Shown in pieces: positions 1 through 7,237 of a stretch of 34,792 nucleotides of DNA. A program made the position numbers and the translations under genes. The stretch spans positions 870,267-905,058 of the forward strand of contig NZ_JAODIW010000006.1 of the NCBI RefSeq assembly GCF_026586625.1. The letters are read 5' to 3'. The notes under the pieces were generated by a model. The model was not told the DNA's origin. It saw nothing but the letters and a program-made list of their open reading frames with translations, and did no database searches. Positions within the stretch are counted from its first letter, which is position 1. Every line of letters starts with the position of its first letter. The DNA is from Halobium salinum (GTDB lineage: Archaea > Halobacteriota > Halobacteria > Halobacteriales > Haloferacaceae).

Positions 1-1
1 C

Positions 2-361
2 ATGGCGCTGTTCCCGACGAAGTTCCTGACGACGATGCAGAACCTCGCCGTCGAGAACCCGGACGACTTCGTCGACCGGCGCTGGGTCGTGCCGTACGTT
101 CGCGCGGAGGGGCTGGTCGTGGCGGTCGTCTGCTTGCGAGGCGGGAGCGCGTACAGGGCGTTTATGGCGTTCATCGGCGCGGTGGGCGCCGTCTTGCTCC
201 TCTTCCCGAGGCAGTACGTCGAGTTCGGAAACAGGCTCGCGTACGAAGGCTCGGCCCCCTTCGAGTGGCGGAAGCGGTACCTCCCGGGTCTACGGGTGTG
301 CGGGGCGTTCTTCCTCCTCTTAGCCGCTCGGGCCCTGCGGACCGACGACCGCGACGAGTGA
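2..361 (+). CDS. Small haloarchaeal membrane protein (possibly cut by window edge)
   Basis: Encodes 119 residues from an ATG at the second base of the window, so the true start may lie outside. Hydrophobic stretches are visible around residues 36-45, 52-68 and 97-110, giving two or three membrane spans, with charged loops and a charged C-terminal tail (RTDDRDE). The segment PYVRAEG followed by LRGGSAYR resembles small membrane proteins I associate with haloarchaeal genomes, but I cannot name a function. It converges with the minus-strand hydrolase operon; the 150 bases between them hold a short tandem repeat. Codon use and G+C fit the host. Confidence 0.6.
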   Translation: MALFPTKFLTTMQNLAVENPDDFVDRRWVVPYVRAEGLVVAVVCLRGGSAYRAFMAFIGAVGAVLLLFPRQYVEFGNRLAYEGSAPFEWRKRYLPGLRVCGAFFLLLAARALRTDDRDE

Positions 362-421
362 CTCCGCAGGTCGACGACTGACACGGCCTGCGGTGGGTCG
401 GGTCACAGTGAAGACTGCGAA

Positions 422-459
422 GGACGCGGAAGACGGCGAGGGACGCGGAAGACGGCGAA
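422..459. repeat. Two-copy 19-bp tandem repeat
   Basis: Two 19-base copies (422-440 and 441-459), differing only at the last base, followed by a partial third copy. They lie in the gap between the convergent gene ends at 361 and 513. No function is apparent. Confidence 0.6.
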
Positions 460-512
460 GGCCGCGGAGAGAGCAGACCGTCGACCGGTCGAACGACCGC
501 CGTCGCGCCCGC

Positions 513-1415
513 TCACTCCCCGAGGAAGTCGACGATTCGCTCCGCCACCGCCACGGGCTGTTCGTGGTGGAGCCAGTGGGTGCAGTCGTCGTACAGGTGG
601 ACGCGCCCGTCGTCGCAGTAGTCCACCGAGCGCCAGGCCATCGACTTGTTGAGGAACGGCTCGCCGGCGCCCCACAGCACGAGCGTCGGCTGTCCGACGC
701 GTTCGTTCGGCGGCGTGGGCCGCTCGCGGGCGGCGGCGCGGTACCAGTTTATCATCGCGGTGAGCGCGCCGGGTTGGCTCCAGGCCTCCCGGTAGCGGTC
801 GAGGTCCGCGGGGGTGAACGTCCCCGGCACGCTCGATTTGCGCATCGAGCGGGCGAGCAGTCGGTAGTTCCCGGCGGAGAGCGTCGACTCCGGAAGTTTC
901 GGCAGTTGGAAGAACCCCATATACCAGCTTCGGAAGCGCTGCTCCCAGGACTGCTGGAGGGTCCGCCGGAACACCGAGGGGTGGGGAACGGCGGCGGCGA
1001 CGAGGTGGTCGACGGCGTCGGGATACGCGAGCGCCGTCCACCACGCGACGGCGGCGCCCCAGTCGTGGCCGACGACGTGGGCGGCGTCGTAGCCGAGTTC
1101 CGAGGCGAGGCCGACCACGTCGCCGGCGAGTTCGTCGATGGCGTAATCCCGAACCTCGGGGGGCTTGTCGCTCAGGTTGTAACCCCGCTGGTCGGGGACG
1201 ACGACGCGATACCCGGCGTTGGTCAGCGGCCGAATCGCCTCGTGCCAGGCGTACCAGAACTCGGGAAACCCGTGGAGGAGGACGACCAGCGGGCCGTCGT
1301 CGGGGCCGGCCTGGACGGTGTGGAGGCGAACCCCGTCGGTCTCGACGTAGACGGAATCGCCGGGGACGCCGGCGGGCAGGGCGCCGGCGTCGCGTTCGGC
1401 GGTCTCACCTGCCAT
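513..1415 (-). CDS. Alpha/beta hydrolase, epoxide-hydrolase-like
   Basis: A 300-residue alpha/beta-hydrolase-fold enzyme. The oxyanion-hole motif HGFP is at residues 48-51, the nucleophile-elbow Asp is D118 in GHDWGA, and the likely catalytic His is H280 in CTHWLH. E252 (GAGEPF) sits where the relay acid is expected. The two cap tyrosines that activate the epoxide oxygen in soluble epoxide hydrolases have plausible counterparts in Y165 (WYMGFFQ) and Y225 (NWYRA). An Asp nucleophile plus these tyrosines favours an epoxide hydrolase; haloacetate or haloalkane dehalogenases share the fold, so the substrate is uncertain. No signal peptide, so cytoplasmic. It lies two bases downstream of the 133-residue gene on the same strand and is probably cotranscribed with it. 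Confidence 0.85.
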   Translation of the reverse strand: MAGETAERDAGALPAGVPGDSVYVETDGVRLHTVQAGPDDGPLVVLLHGFPEFWYAWHEAIRPLTNAGYRVVVPDQRGYNLSDKPPEVRDYAIDELAGDVVGLASELGYDAAHVVGHDWGAAVAWWTALAYPDAVDHLVAAAVPHPSVFRRTLQQSWEQRFRSWYMGFFQLPKLPESTLSAGNYRLLARSMRKSSVPGTFTPADLDRYREAWSQPGALTAMINWYRAAARERPTPPNERVGQPTLVLWGAGEPFLNKSMAWRSVDYCDDGRVHLYDDCTHWLHHEQPVAVAERIVDFLGE

Positions 1416-1417
1416 CG

Positions 1418-1819
1418 TTACGCGATGCGGGAGACCCCGTCGACGAGCCAGCAGCCGTCGTCGGCGCCGCCGGACTGGCGGGCGAGGCGAAACTCGTACA
1501 CGGCCTCGTCGCCGTCGGGGGCGACGACGGTGACCTCCTGTGACGCGCGGTCACCGGACTGCTCGACCGGCGTCGTGCCGGCGCGGTCGATGTCGAGTAG
1601 CGGGCGGTAGTTGCGGTGGACGATTCCCGTGAATCGGGTGAACGGGCCGGTCGCCCGGCGGACGGCCGGCGTGGTGAACGCGTAGACGGTCTCGACCCCC
1701 CGGTCGGCGTAGGGAGCGTCGTTCTCGCGCAGCGCGTCGATACCTAGCTGGACGACGTCGGCCGGCGACAGCAGCGGGTCGGGGCGGGGGACCCCGGCGT
1801 TCACGGACCGTTCGGACAT
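1418..1819 (-). CDS. Conserved small protein, DUF4864-like
   Basis: Encodes 133 residues. The pattern (an N-terminal helix with SPADVVQLGIDALREND, then YAFTTPAVRRATGPFTRF, then alternating strands ending in CWLVDGVSRI) looks like an NTF2/SnoaL-type alpha+beta barrel and resembles DUF4864 proteins. That family link is from memory and unconfirmed. No catalytic residues can be named. The ATG at 1819 is supported by a TATA box about 27 bases upstream, which implies a leaderless transcript. It is the first gene of a two-gene unit; its stop is two bases from the start of the epoxide-hydrolase-like gene, so it may bind a related small molecule or simply be coexpressed. Confidence 0.7.
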   Translation of the reverse strand: MSERSVNAGVPRPDPLLSPADVVQLGIDALRENDAPYADRGVETVYAFTTPAVRRATGPFTRFTGIVHRNYRPLLDIDRAGTTPVEQSGDRASQEVTVVAPDGDEAVYEFRLARQSGGADDGCWLVDGVSRIA

Positions 1820-1842
1820 GGTCCCTGATACGCTCTGTCAAA

Positions 1843-1850
1843 GTATATAC
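1843..1850 (-). promoter_or_regulatory. TATA box for the 1819-513 operon
   Basis: The minus-strand sequence GTATATAC is centred about 27 bases upstream of the ATG at 1819. That is the expected archaeal TATA-to-start-site distance if transcription begins at the start codon. Confidence 0.65.
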
Positions 1851-1935
1851 CTATGCCTCAGCCCGCTGGACGAACCGGCAAAACGTGTGATTCGCGCCCG
1901 GATTCGGGGGTTCTCACCGTCGCCCTGCCTGTCTG

Positions 1936-2319
1936 TTACTCCCGCTTCGCGCCCGTCATCGTCCAGACCGCGACGAGACCGAGCAGGACCGCGGGCACCA
2001 TCGGTAGGGCGAGATACGTCGCCAGGAAGGGAAGCCCGAGGCTCGCGGGCGCGGCAGGAAAGAGGTATATCAGGCCGGGCACGACGAGCGTCGAGAGAAC
2101 GACGGCGACGACGAGGAGCCAGCCTGCCCGCCCGAACCCGCCTGGCTCGGCCCCCTCCGTCCCCCCCGCTTCCTCGCCGGTCGTCTCGGAACGCGCGCGT
2201 TCCGTCCCGTTCGGCCGGTGGACGTACGTCGGCCGCTCTTCGGTGGCGCCGCCGTCGGTCGACCGCCGCTCGACCGACCGGTCGTTCTCTCTCCCTGCCG
2301 GTCCCGACTCAGAGCTCAC
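1936..2319 (-). CDS. Two-span membrane protein with disordered N-terminus
   Basis: Encodes 127 residues. The first 65 or so are polar and rich in Glu, Arg, Ser, Thr and Gly (probably disordered). Two hydrophobic spans follow, roughly residues 67-87 and 96-120, joined by a short Pro/Ala loop, and the protein ends in TGAKRE. The second half faintly resembles DUF3311-type two-span proteins, but I do not claim that. The ATG overlaps the last 11 bases of the dehydrogenase gene upstream, so the two are probably translated from one mRNA. No function can be assigned. Confidence 0.6.
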   Translation of the reverse strand: MSSESGPAGRENDRSVERRSTDGGATEERPTYVHRPNGTERARSETTGEEAGGTEGAEPGGFGRAGWLLVVAVVLSTLVVPGLIYLFPAAPASLGLPFLATYLALPMVPAVLLGLVAVWTMTGAKRE

Positions 2320-3349
2320 TGTCGGGGATTACCACCACCTTCCCAAAGCCCTCACGGTTCTCGAGCAGTTCGTGGGCGCGGGCGGCCTCGCTCATCGGGA
2401 GCGTCTCGCGGATGCGCGGCTCGAAGGTGCCGTCCCAGACGAGCGAGAGCACGTCGTCGACCTCGCCGGGCGTCGCCATCGTCGAGCCGATGACCTCGAG
2501 TTGGTTCCAGAAGATGCGGTTGATGTCGGTCTCCGGTCGGCCGCCGGTGGTGGCACCGCACGTGACGACGCGCCCGCCCTTCGCGAGGCTCTTCAACGAG
2601 TCCGTCCACGTCGCCGCACCGATGTGGTCGACGACCACGTCGACGCCGCGCCGTCCGGTGAGGTCGCGAATCTCGCCGGCGAAGTCGTCGGCCTCGTAGT
2701 TGATGACGTGGTCGGCGCCGACCTCCTCGGCGTACGACAGTTTCTCCTCGGTACTCGCGGTGGCGTACACCTCGGCGCCAACGTAGTCGGCGATTTGGAC
2801 GGCGGCGTGGCCGACGCCGCCGGAGGCGCCGTGGACGAGCACCTTCTCGCCGGGCGCGAGTCGCCCCCGGGTGAGCAGCATCCGCCACGCGGTCTGGAAG
2901 ACCAGCGAGGCGGAGCCGGCCACCTCCCAGTCGACGTGGTCGGGGACGGGAACGAGGTTGTCCTCCGGCACCGCCGCCAGTTCGGAGTGGACGCCGCGGA
3001 CGTGCTCGCCGAGGATGTGAAAGGAGACGCACATCGGCTCCTCTCCGTGGCGGCAGAACTCACACTTGCCACAGGAGACGCCGGCGGAGACGGCCACGTG
3101 GTCGCCCGCCTCGAAGCGGGTCACGTCGTCGCCGACGGCCTCCACGACGCCGGCGGCGTCGCTTCCGGGGATGTGGGGGAAGTCGAGGTCGATGCCCGGG
3201 AGTCCCTTCCGGGTCCACACGTCGAGGTGGTTCAGCGCGCCGGCCTTCACGTCGACGAGTACCTCGTCGTCGTCGGGTTCGGGGTCGGGGAACTCGCCGT
3301 ACTCCAACACGTCGCGGTCGCCGTGCTCGTCGAACTGAACTGCCTGCAT
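2309..3349 (-). CDS. Zinc-binding MDR-family alcohol dehydrogenase/quinone reductase
   Basis: A 346-residue medium-chain dehydrogenase/reductase. The N-terminal catalytic domain has C93, C96, C99 and C107 (CGKCEFC then C), the structural zinc lobe. The Rossmann fold begins at GASGGVGHAAVQ. Where zinc alcohol dehydrogenases carry the catalytic Cys, the sequence reads ALNHLD, so the catalytic zinc ligand appears to be absent; a quinone or enone reductase is as likely as an alcohol dehydrogenase. The start at 3349 was preferred to an in-frame ATG at 3358 because a TATA-like box (3373-3380) lies about 27 bases upstream of it. The open frame extends much further upstream, but that stretch is antisense to the moaB-like gene and is not coding. 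Confidence 0.88.
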   Translation of the reverse strand: MQAVQFDEHGDRDVLEYGEFPDPEPDDDEVLVDVKAGALNHLDVWTRKGLPGIDLDFPHIPGSDAAGVVEAVGDDVTRFEAGDHVAVSAGVSCGKCEFCRHGEEPMCVSFHILGEHVRGVHSELAAVPEDNLVPVPDHVDWEVAGSASLVFQTAWRMLLTRGRLAPGEKVLVHGASGGVGHAAVQIADYVGAEVYATASTEEKLSYAEEVGADHVINYEADDFAGEIRDLTGRRGVDVVVDHIGAATWTDSLKSLAKGGRVVTCGATTGGRPETDINRIFWNQLEVIGSTMATPGEVDDVLSLVWDGTFEPRIRETLPMSEAARAHELLENREGFGKVVVIPDSEL

Positions 3350-3372
3350 GTGCCACATCTTCCCGGCTGGGG

Positions 3373-3380
3373 TCTTTACT
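3373..3380 (-). promoter_or_regulatory. TATA-like box for the MDR dehydrogenase
   Basis: The minus-strand sequence AGTAAAGA is centred about 27 bases upstream of the ATG at 3349. It decides between the two candidate starts. It is divergent from the promoter of the moaB-like gene. Confidence 0.5.
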
Positions 3381-3456
3381 GTATGGCCATCGCGGGGATT
3401 TACCGGGTTCCGAAACGGGGTTCCCTCCGGTCCCGTGCAGGGGTGTGAGGACCCGA

Positions 3457-3464
3457 AACTATAC
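3457..3464 (+). promoter_or_regulatory. TATA box for the moaB-like gene
   Basis: AACTATAC is centred about 27 bases before the ATG at 3488, predicting a leaderless mRNA. Confidence 0.6.
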
Positions 3465-3487
3465 CGTCGGCGGCCGAAGCTGAGGCC

Positions 3488-4201
3488 ATGAGCGAAGAGC
3501 CCCGAGAGCAGGAGCCGAACTACGAGGACCACCCGAGCCACCACGACGACCGCGGCGAGGGGGACGAGCGCGACGAGGAAAACGGCGAGGGCCGGGACGG
3601 GGAGCACGACCACGACGGGGAGCACGACCACAATGGGGAACACGACCACGGTCACGAACACGGCGAGTCGGGAACGCACGACCACCACCACCACGACGTC
3701 GAGGAACTCGGCGTCGCGGTCGTCACCGTCTCCTCGTCGCGCTCGCTCGAGGACGACGCCGCGGGCGACGCCATCGCCGCCGCCGTCGGGGACGCCGGCC
3801 ACGAGGTGGTCGTGCGGAACCTCGTCGCCGACGACTACGACGGGGTGCAGGGGGAGGTGAAGAACCTCGTCCGCCGGGACGACGTGGACGCCGTCGTCAC
3901 CACCGGCGGGACGGGCGTCACCCCCGACGACGTGACCGTCGAGGCGACGGAGTCGCTGTTCGACAAGGAACTCCCCGGGTTCGGCGAACTGTTCCGCCGG
4001 CTCTCCTACGACGAGGTCGGGACGCGCGTCGTCGGCACCCGGGCGGTCGCCGGCGTCGCCCGCGGCGTCCCCGTGTTCTGTCTCCCGGGGAGCGAGAACG
4101 CGGCGCGATTGGGGAGCGAGGAGATAATCGTCCCCGAGATGGGCCACCTCGCGGGGCTGGCGCGCCGGGACGAGGGCGAGGGAGGCGACGAGACGGAGTG
4201 A
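3488..4201 (+). CDS. MoaB/Mog-family molybdopterin-binding protein with His-rich N-terminal extension
   Basis: Encodes 237 residues. Residues 71 to about 225 form a MoaB/MogA domain: VAVVTVSSSR opens the fold, and TTGGTG at 138-143 followed by TPDD at 145-148 is the molybdopterin-binding signature. Members adenylate or bind molybdopterin during molybdenum cofactor synthesis. The first 70 residues are unusual: acidic, with 16 histidines, including three GEHDH units every six residues (38-54) and a run of four His at 66-69. This looks like a divalent-metal-binding tail, such as those on nickel or zinc chaperones. The usual haloarchaeal MoaB is, from memory, about 160-190 residues without it. 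A metal-storage or delivery role is inference. TATA at 3457-3464 supports the start. No other Moco genes are in the window. Confidence 0.88.
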   Translation: MSEEPREQEPNYEDHPSHHDDRGEGDERDEENGEGRDGEHDHDGEHDHNGEHDHGHEHGESGTHDHHHHDVEELGVAVVTVSSSRSLEDDAAGDAIAAAVGDAGHEVVVRNLVADDYDGVQGEVKNLVRRDDVDAVVTTGGTGVTPDDVTVEATESLFDKELPGFGELFRRLSYDEVGTRVVGTRAVAGVARGVPVFCLPGSENAARLGSEEIIVPEMGHLAGLARRDEGEGGDETE

Positions 4202-4244
4202 GCCGTGGAGGGGTACGGAGACGACGGCGGTGGGGCTGGGCGGT

Positions 4245-5093
4245 TCAGTCGTCGGCCGTGGCGGCGTCGCGACCCGTCGGGGCCGGCGCGCTGGCGACGG
4301 CTCCGGCGTTCGCCGCAACCCACCGGAGGAGGAGGAAGGCGAACACGTACTTCGCGACGATGTCGAACGCGGAGTATCCCCACGAGGTCAGGCCGACGGA
4401 GAGAACGGCGAACCCTTCGGGGCCGAGCGCCCACAGCACCGGATAGCCGAGCCAGAGCGTCACGGTCAACAGCTTGAGCGTCTCGAAAATCTCCGCCGTG
4501 CCCGCCGCCTCGGCGTCTCGCGGCCACTCGACGAGGAGCACGTAGAGAACGGCGACGAAGAAGCCACAGCTGATGACGTACAGCCCCCACCGAAGGAGGT
4601 ACGACGAGGAGATGGAGGCCGCCGCGAGACCCGTCACGCACATCCCGATATCCATCGTGATGGCGGTGAACAGCTGTGCCCGGTTGGTGCCGGCGAGCAG
4701 GCCCAGCGCGAGCAGTATCATCGGCGTCGAGAACGTCCACGTGAGATACCGACCCCACGGTGAGAGCACCTCCTGGCCGGCGAGCGGATGTCCCGGCGGC
4801 ATCTGGACGACGCCGACGGTCAGGCCGGAGACGAGAGCGGTGTAGCTCGCGAGCGACACGAGCGGGACGAGCAGCATCGCCACCCAGATGAGCTTCGCCC
4901 GCTCCGGCTCCACGTCGCGGCCCATGTAGACGAACAGGAGGACGGCGACGCCCGCGAGTGCGACGTTGACCCAGAGCGACGAGGAGAGCAGGACGTCGGT
5001 GCGAATCGCTTCGGCGACGGTCGACTGGGTCGTCTGTAACGGAACACCGGCGGTTACGACCGGACCGCCGGCTATGAGTGTCGATGGTGACAT
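4245..5093 (-). CDS. hop: Halorhodopsin, light-driven chloride pump
   Basis: A 282-residue seven-helix retinal protein. Helix C carries the chloride-pump triad T118-S122-A129 (in RYLTW, FSTP, LLALG) in place of the Asp-Thr-Asp of bacteriorhodopsin. R115 is the conserved anion-uptake Arg. D244 and K248 in FDIVAK of helix G are the counter-ion Asp and the Schiff-base Lys. Positions are offset by 6-7 from Halobacterium salinarum halorhodopsin (R108, T111, S115, A122, D238, K242). The B-C loop (residues about 92-112) matches the halorhodopsin type. The protein moves Cl- inward under light, helping osmotic balance. No other opsin, brp-type retinal synthesis gene or bat regulator is adjacent. No clear TATA box lies 26 bases upstream, so the start is by family length. 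Confidence 0.95.
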   Translation of the reverse strand: MSPSTLIAGGPVVTAGVPLQTTQSTVAEAIRTDVLLSSSLWVNVALAGVAVLLFVYMGRDVEPERAKLIWVAMLLVPLVSLASYTALVSGLTVGVVQMPPGHPLAGQEVLSPWGRYLTWTFSTPMILLALGLLAGTNRAQLFTAITMDIGMCVTGLAAASISSSYLLRWGLYVISCGFFVAVLYVLLVEWPRDAEAAGTAEIFETLKLLTVTLWLGYPVLWALGPEGFAVLSVGLTSWGYSAFDIVAKYVFAFLLLRWVAANAGAVASAPAPTGRDAATADD

Positions 5094-5318
5094 GACTGTA
5101 GCGGAAACTCGCGGCTGGACCGGCCGCGACGTGTCTGGTCGCTCTTAGGACGACGAGACGATGTAGCTGTCGGGAAACGAGACGGCTTCCCGACACGCCG
5201 ACAGCCGAGTCCCGGCCGGGGTGCGCCATTTGGGACGTCCGCCGCGGCGTGTCGCCCGACGCGCCCGCCACGGTGTGTCGGCCGAGGCATCCGACGTAAT
5301 ATCTGTCCGTGCGGGGTG

Positions 5319-5326
5319 TTTTATAC
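5319..5326 (+). promoter_or_regulatory. TATA box of ilvD
   Basis: TTTTATAC is centred 26-27 bases upstream of the ATG at 5349. It excludes the in-frame ATG at 5316, which lies upstream of the expected transcription start. Confidence 0.7.
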
Positions 5327-5348
5327 TCGCGCGGGACACGGGTCTGGT

Positions 5349-7106
5349 ATGAGCAAACAGGAACCGCGCGAGACGGAGGACGAGGACCGCTTCGCCGGCG
5401 ACAAGGACGACCGGCTCCCGAGCCACGAAGTGACGGAGGGTGCCGAGCGAGCACCCCACCGGGCGATGTTCCGAGCGATGGGGTTCGACGACGAGGACCT
5501 CTCCTCGCCGATGGTCGGCGTCGCCAACCCCGCCGCCGACATCACGCCGTGCAACGTCCACCTCGACGACGTGGCGCAGGGGGCCATCGACGGCGTCGAC
5601 GAATCGGGCGGGATGCCCATCGAGTTCGGCACCATCACCATCTCGGACGCCATCTCGATGGGGACCGAGGGGATGAAGGCCTCCCTCATCTCGCGGGAGG
5701 TCATCGCCGACTCCGTCGAACTCGTCGCCTTCGGCGAGCGCATGGACGCGCTGGTCACCGTCGCGGGCTGTGACAAGAACCTCCCCGGGATGATGATGGC
5801 GGCCATCCGCACCGACCTCCCGACCGTGTTCCTCTACGGCGGCTCCATCATGCCCGGCCAGCACGAGGGCCGCGAGGTGACGGTCCAGAACGTGTTCGAG
5901 GGCGTCGGCACCTACGCCGAGGGAGAGATGAGCGCCGAGGAGTTGGACGACCTCGAACGCCACGCCTGCCCCGGCGCCGGCTCCTGTGGCGGGATGTTCA
6001 CCGCGAACACGATGGCGTCCATCTCCGAGGCGCTGGGCCTCGCACCGCTGGGGAGCGCGAGCGCCCCCGCGGAGTCCGACGAGCGCTACGAGGAGGCCGC
6101 CCGCGCGGGCGAACTCGTCCTCGACGCCGTCGAGCACGAGCGGCGACCCTCGGACATCCTCTCGAAGGAGTCCTTCGAGAACGCCATCGCGCTCCAGGTC
6201 GCGGTCGGCGGCTCGACGAACGCCGTGCTCCACCTGCTCGCGCTCGCGGCGGAGGCCGGCATCGACCTCGGTATCGAGGAGTTCGACGAGATATCGCGCA
6301 AGACGCCGAAAATCGCCAGCCTCCAGCCCGGCGGCACGCGCGTGATGAACGACCTCCACGAGGTCGGCGGCGTCCCGGTCGTCCTCCGGCGTCTGCTCGA
6401 CGCGGGCCTGCTCCACGGCAACGCGAAGACGGTGACCGGCCGAACTATCGCGGAGGAACTCGACCACATCGCGGACTCGCTCCCGGCGGACGACGACATC
6501 GACGTGGACTTCCTCGCGCCCGTCGACGACCCCTTCCACGAGGAGGGAGCCATCAAGATTCTCACCGGGAACCTCGCGCCCGACGGTGCCGTCCTCAAGG
6601 TCACCGGCGACGACGCGTTCCACCACACCGGTCCCGCCCGCGTCTTCGAGAACGAGGAGGACGCGATGGCGTACGTCCAGGAGGGCCACATCGAGTCCGG
6701 CGACGTCATCTGCATCCGCAACGAGGGCCCCCGAGGCGGCCCGGGGATGCGCGAGATGCTCGGCGTCACCGCCGCCGTCGTCGGCCAGGGACACGAGGAC
6801 GACGTGGCACTCCTCACCGACGGGCGCTTCTCCGGCGCCACTCGCGGGCCGATGGTCGGCCACGTCGCCCCCGAAGCCCGCGACGGCGGGCCGATAGCCC
6901 TGTTGAAGGAGGGCGACGAGGTCACGGTCGACATTCCGAACCGCGACCTCTCCGTCGACCTCACGGACGACGAACTCGAGGCCCGCCGCGACGACTGGGA
7001 GCCGAAACCGCCGGCCTACGAGACCGGCGTGCTCGCGAAGTACGGCGAGAGCTTCGGCTCGGCGGCGAACGGCGCGGTGACGAACCCCGGCGCGAAGCGG
7101 GAGTAG
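5349..7106 (+). CDS. ilvD: Dihydroxy-acid dehydratase
   Basis: A 585-residue IlvD/Edd-family enzyme converting 2,3-dihydroxy-isovalerate and 2,3-dihydroxy-3-methylvalerate to the 2-keto acids of valine and isoleucine synthesis. Iron-sulfur ligand motifs are visible: [13 protein letters not shown] near residues 139-151, and the [17 protein letters not shown] block near 207-223. GGSTNAVLH near 286-294 and the C-terminal [16 protein letters not shown] block are family hallmarks. Length is typical. The ATG at 5349 is fixed by the TATA box at 5319-5326. It stands alone, without other ilv or leu genes beside it. It could in principle be an altronate or phosphogluconate dehydratase of the same family, but the motifs and length fit IlvD best. 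Confidence 0.95.
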   Translation: MSKQEPRETEDEDRFAGDKDDRLPSHEVTEGAERAPHRAMFRAMGFDDEDLSSPMVGVANPAADITPCNVHLDDVAQGAIDGVDESGGMPIEFGTITISDAISMGTEGMKASLISREVIADSVELVAFGERMDALVTVAGCDKNLPGMMMAAIRTDLPTVFLYGGSIMPGQHEGREVTVQNVFEGVGTYAEGEMSAEELDDLERHACPGAGSCGGMFTANTMASISEALGLAPLGSASAPAESDERYEEAARAGELVLDAVEHERRPSDILSKESFENAIALQVAVGGSTNAVLHLLALAAEAGIDLGIEEFDEISRKTPKIASLQPGGTRVMNDLHEVGGVPVVLRRLLDAGLLHGNAKTVTGRTIAEELDHIADSLPADDDIDVDFLAPVDDPFHEEGAIKILTGNLAPDGAVLKVTGDDAFHHTGPARVFENEEDAMAYVQEGHIESGDVICIRNEGPRGGPGMREMLGVTAAVVGQGHEDDVALLTDGRFSGATRGPMVGHVAPEARDGGPIALLKEGDEVTVDIPNRDLSVDLTDDELEARRDDWEPKPPAYETGVLAKYGESFGSAANGAVTNPGAKRE

Positions 7107-7237
7107 CCCGCGATTCCGACCCGAAAGCCACACGATAGCCGGCGCAGCTCCCGGTAGCCGGACCTTACCCCCTGTTCGGTCGCGTTACCGAACCGAAACT
7201 TTTCAAGCCCCGAACGGGTGGTGATTCCCAAGGACCG

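Noticed and set aside
2309-4318. A 669-codon minus-strand open frame
   Set aside because: Only the part from 3349 downwards matches a protein family. The rest is antisense to the moaB-like gene and reads as low-complexity Val/Asp/Arg sequence.
5145-7133. Long minus-strand open frame opposite ilvD
   Set aside because: It is a shadow of the high-G+C plus-strand codon pattern; the protein has no family features and ilvD is certain.
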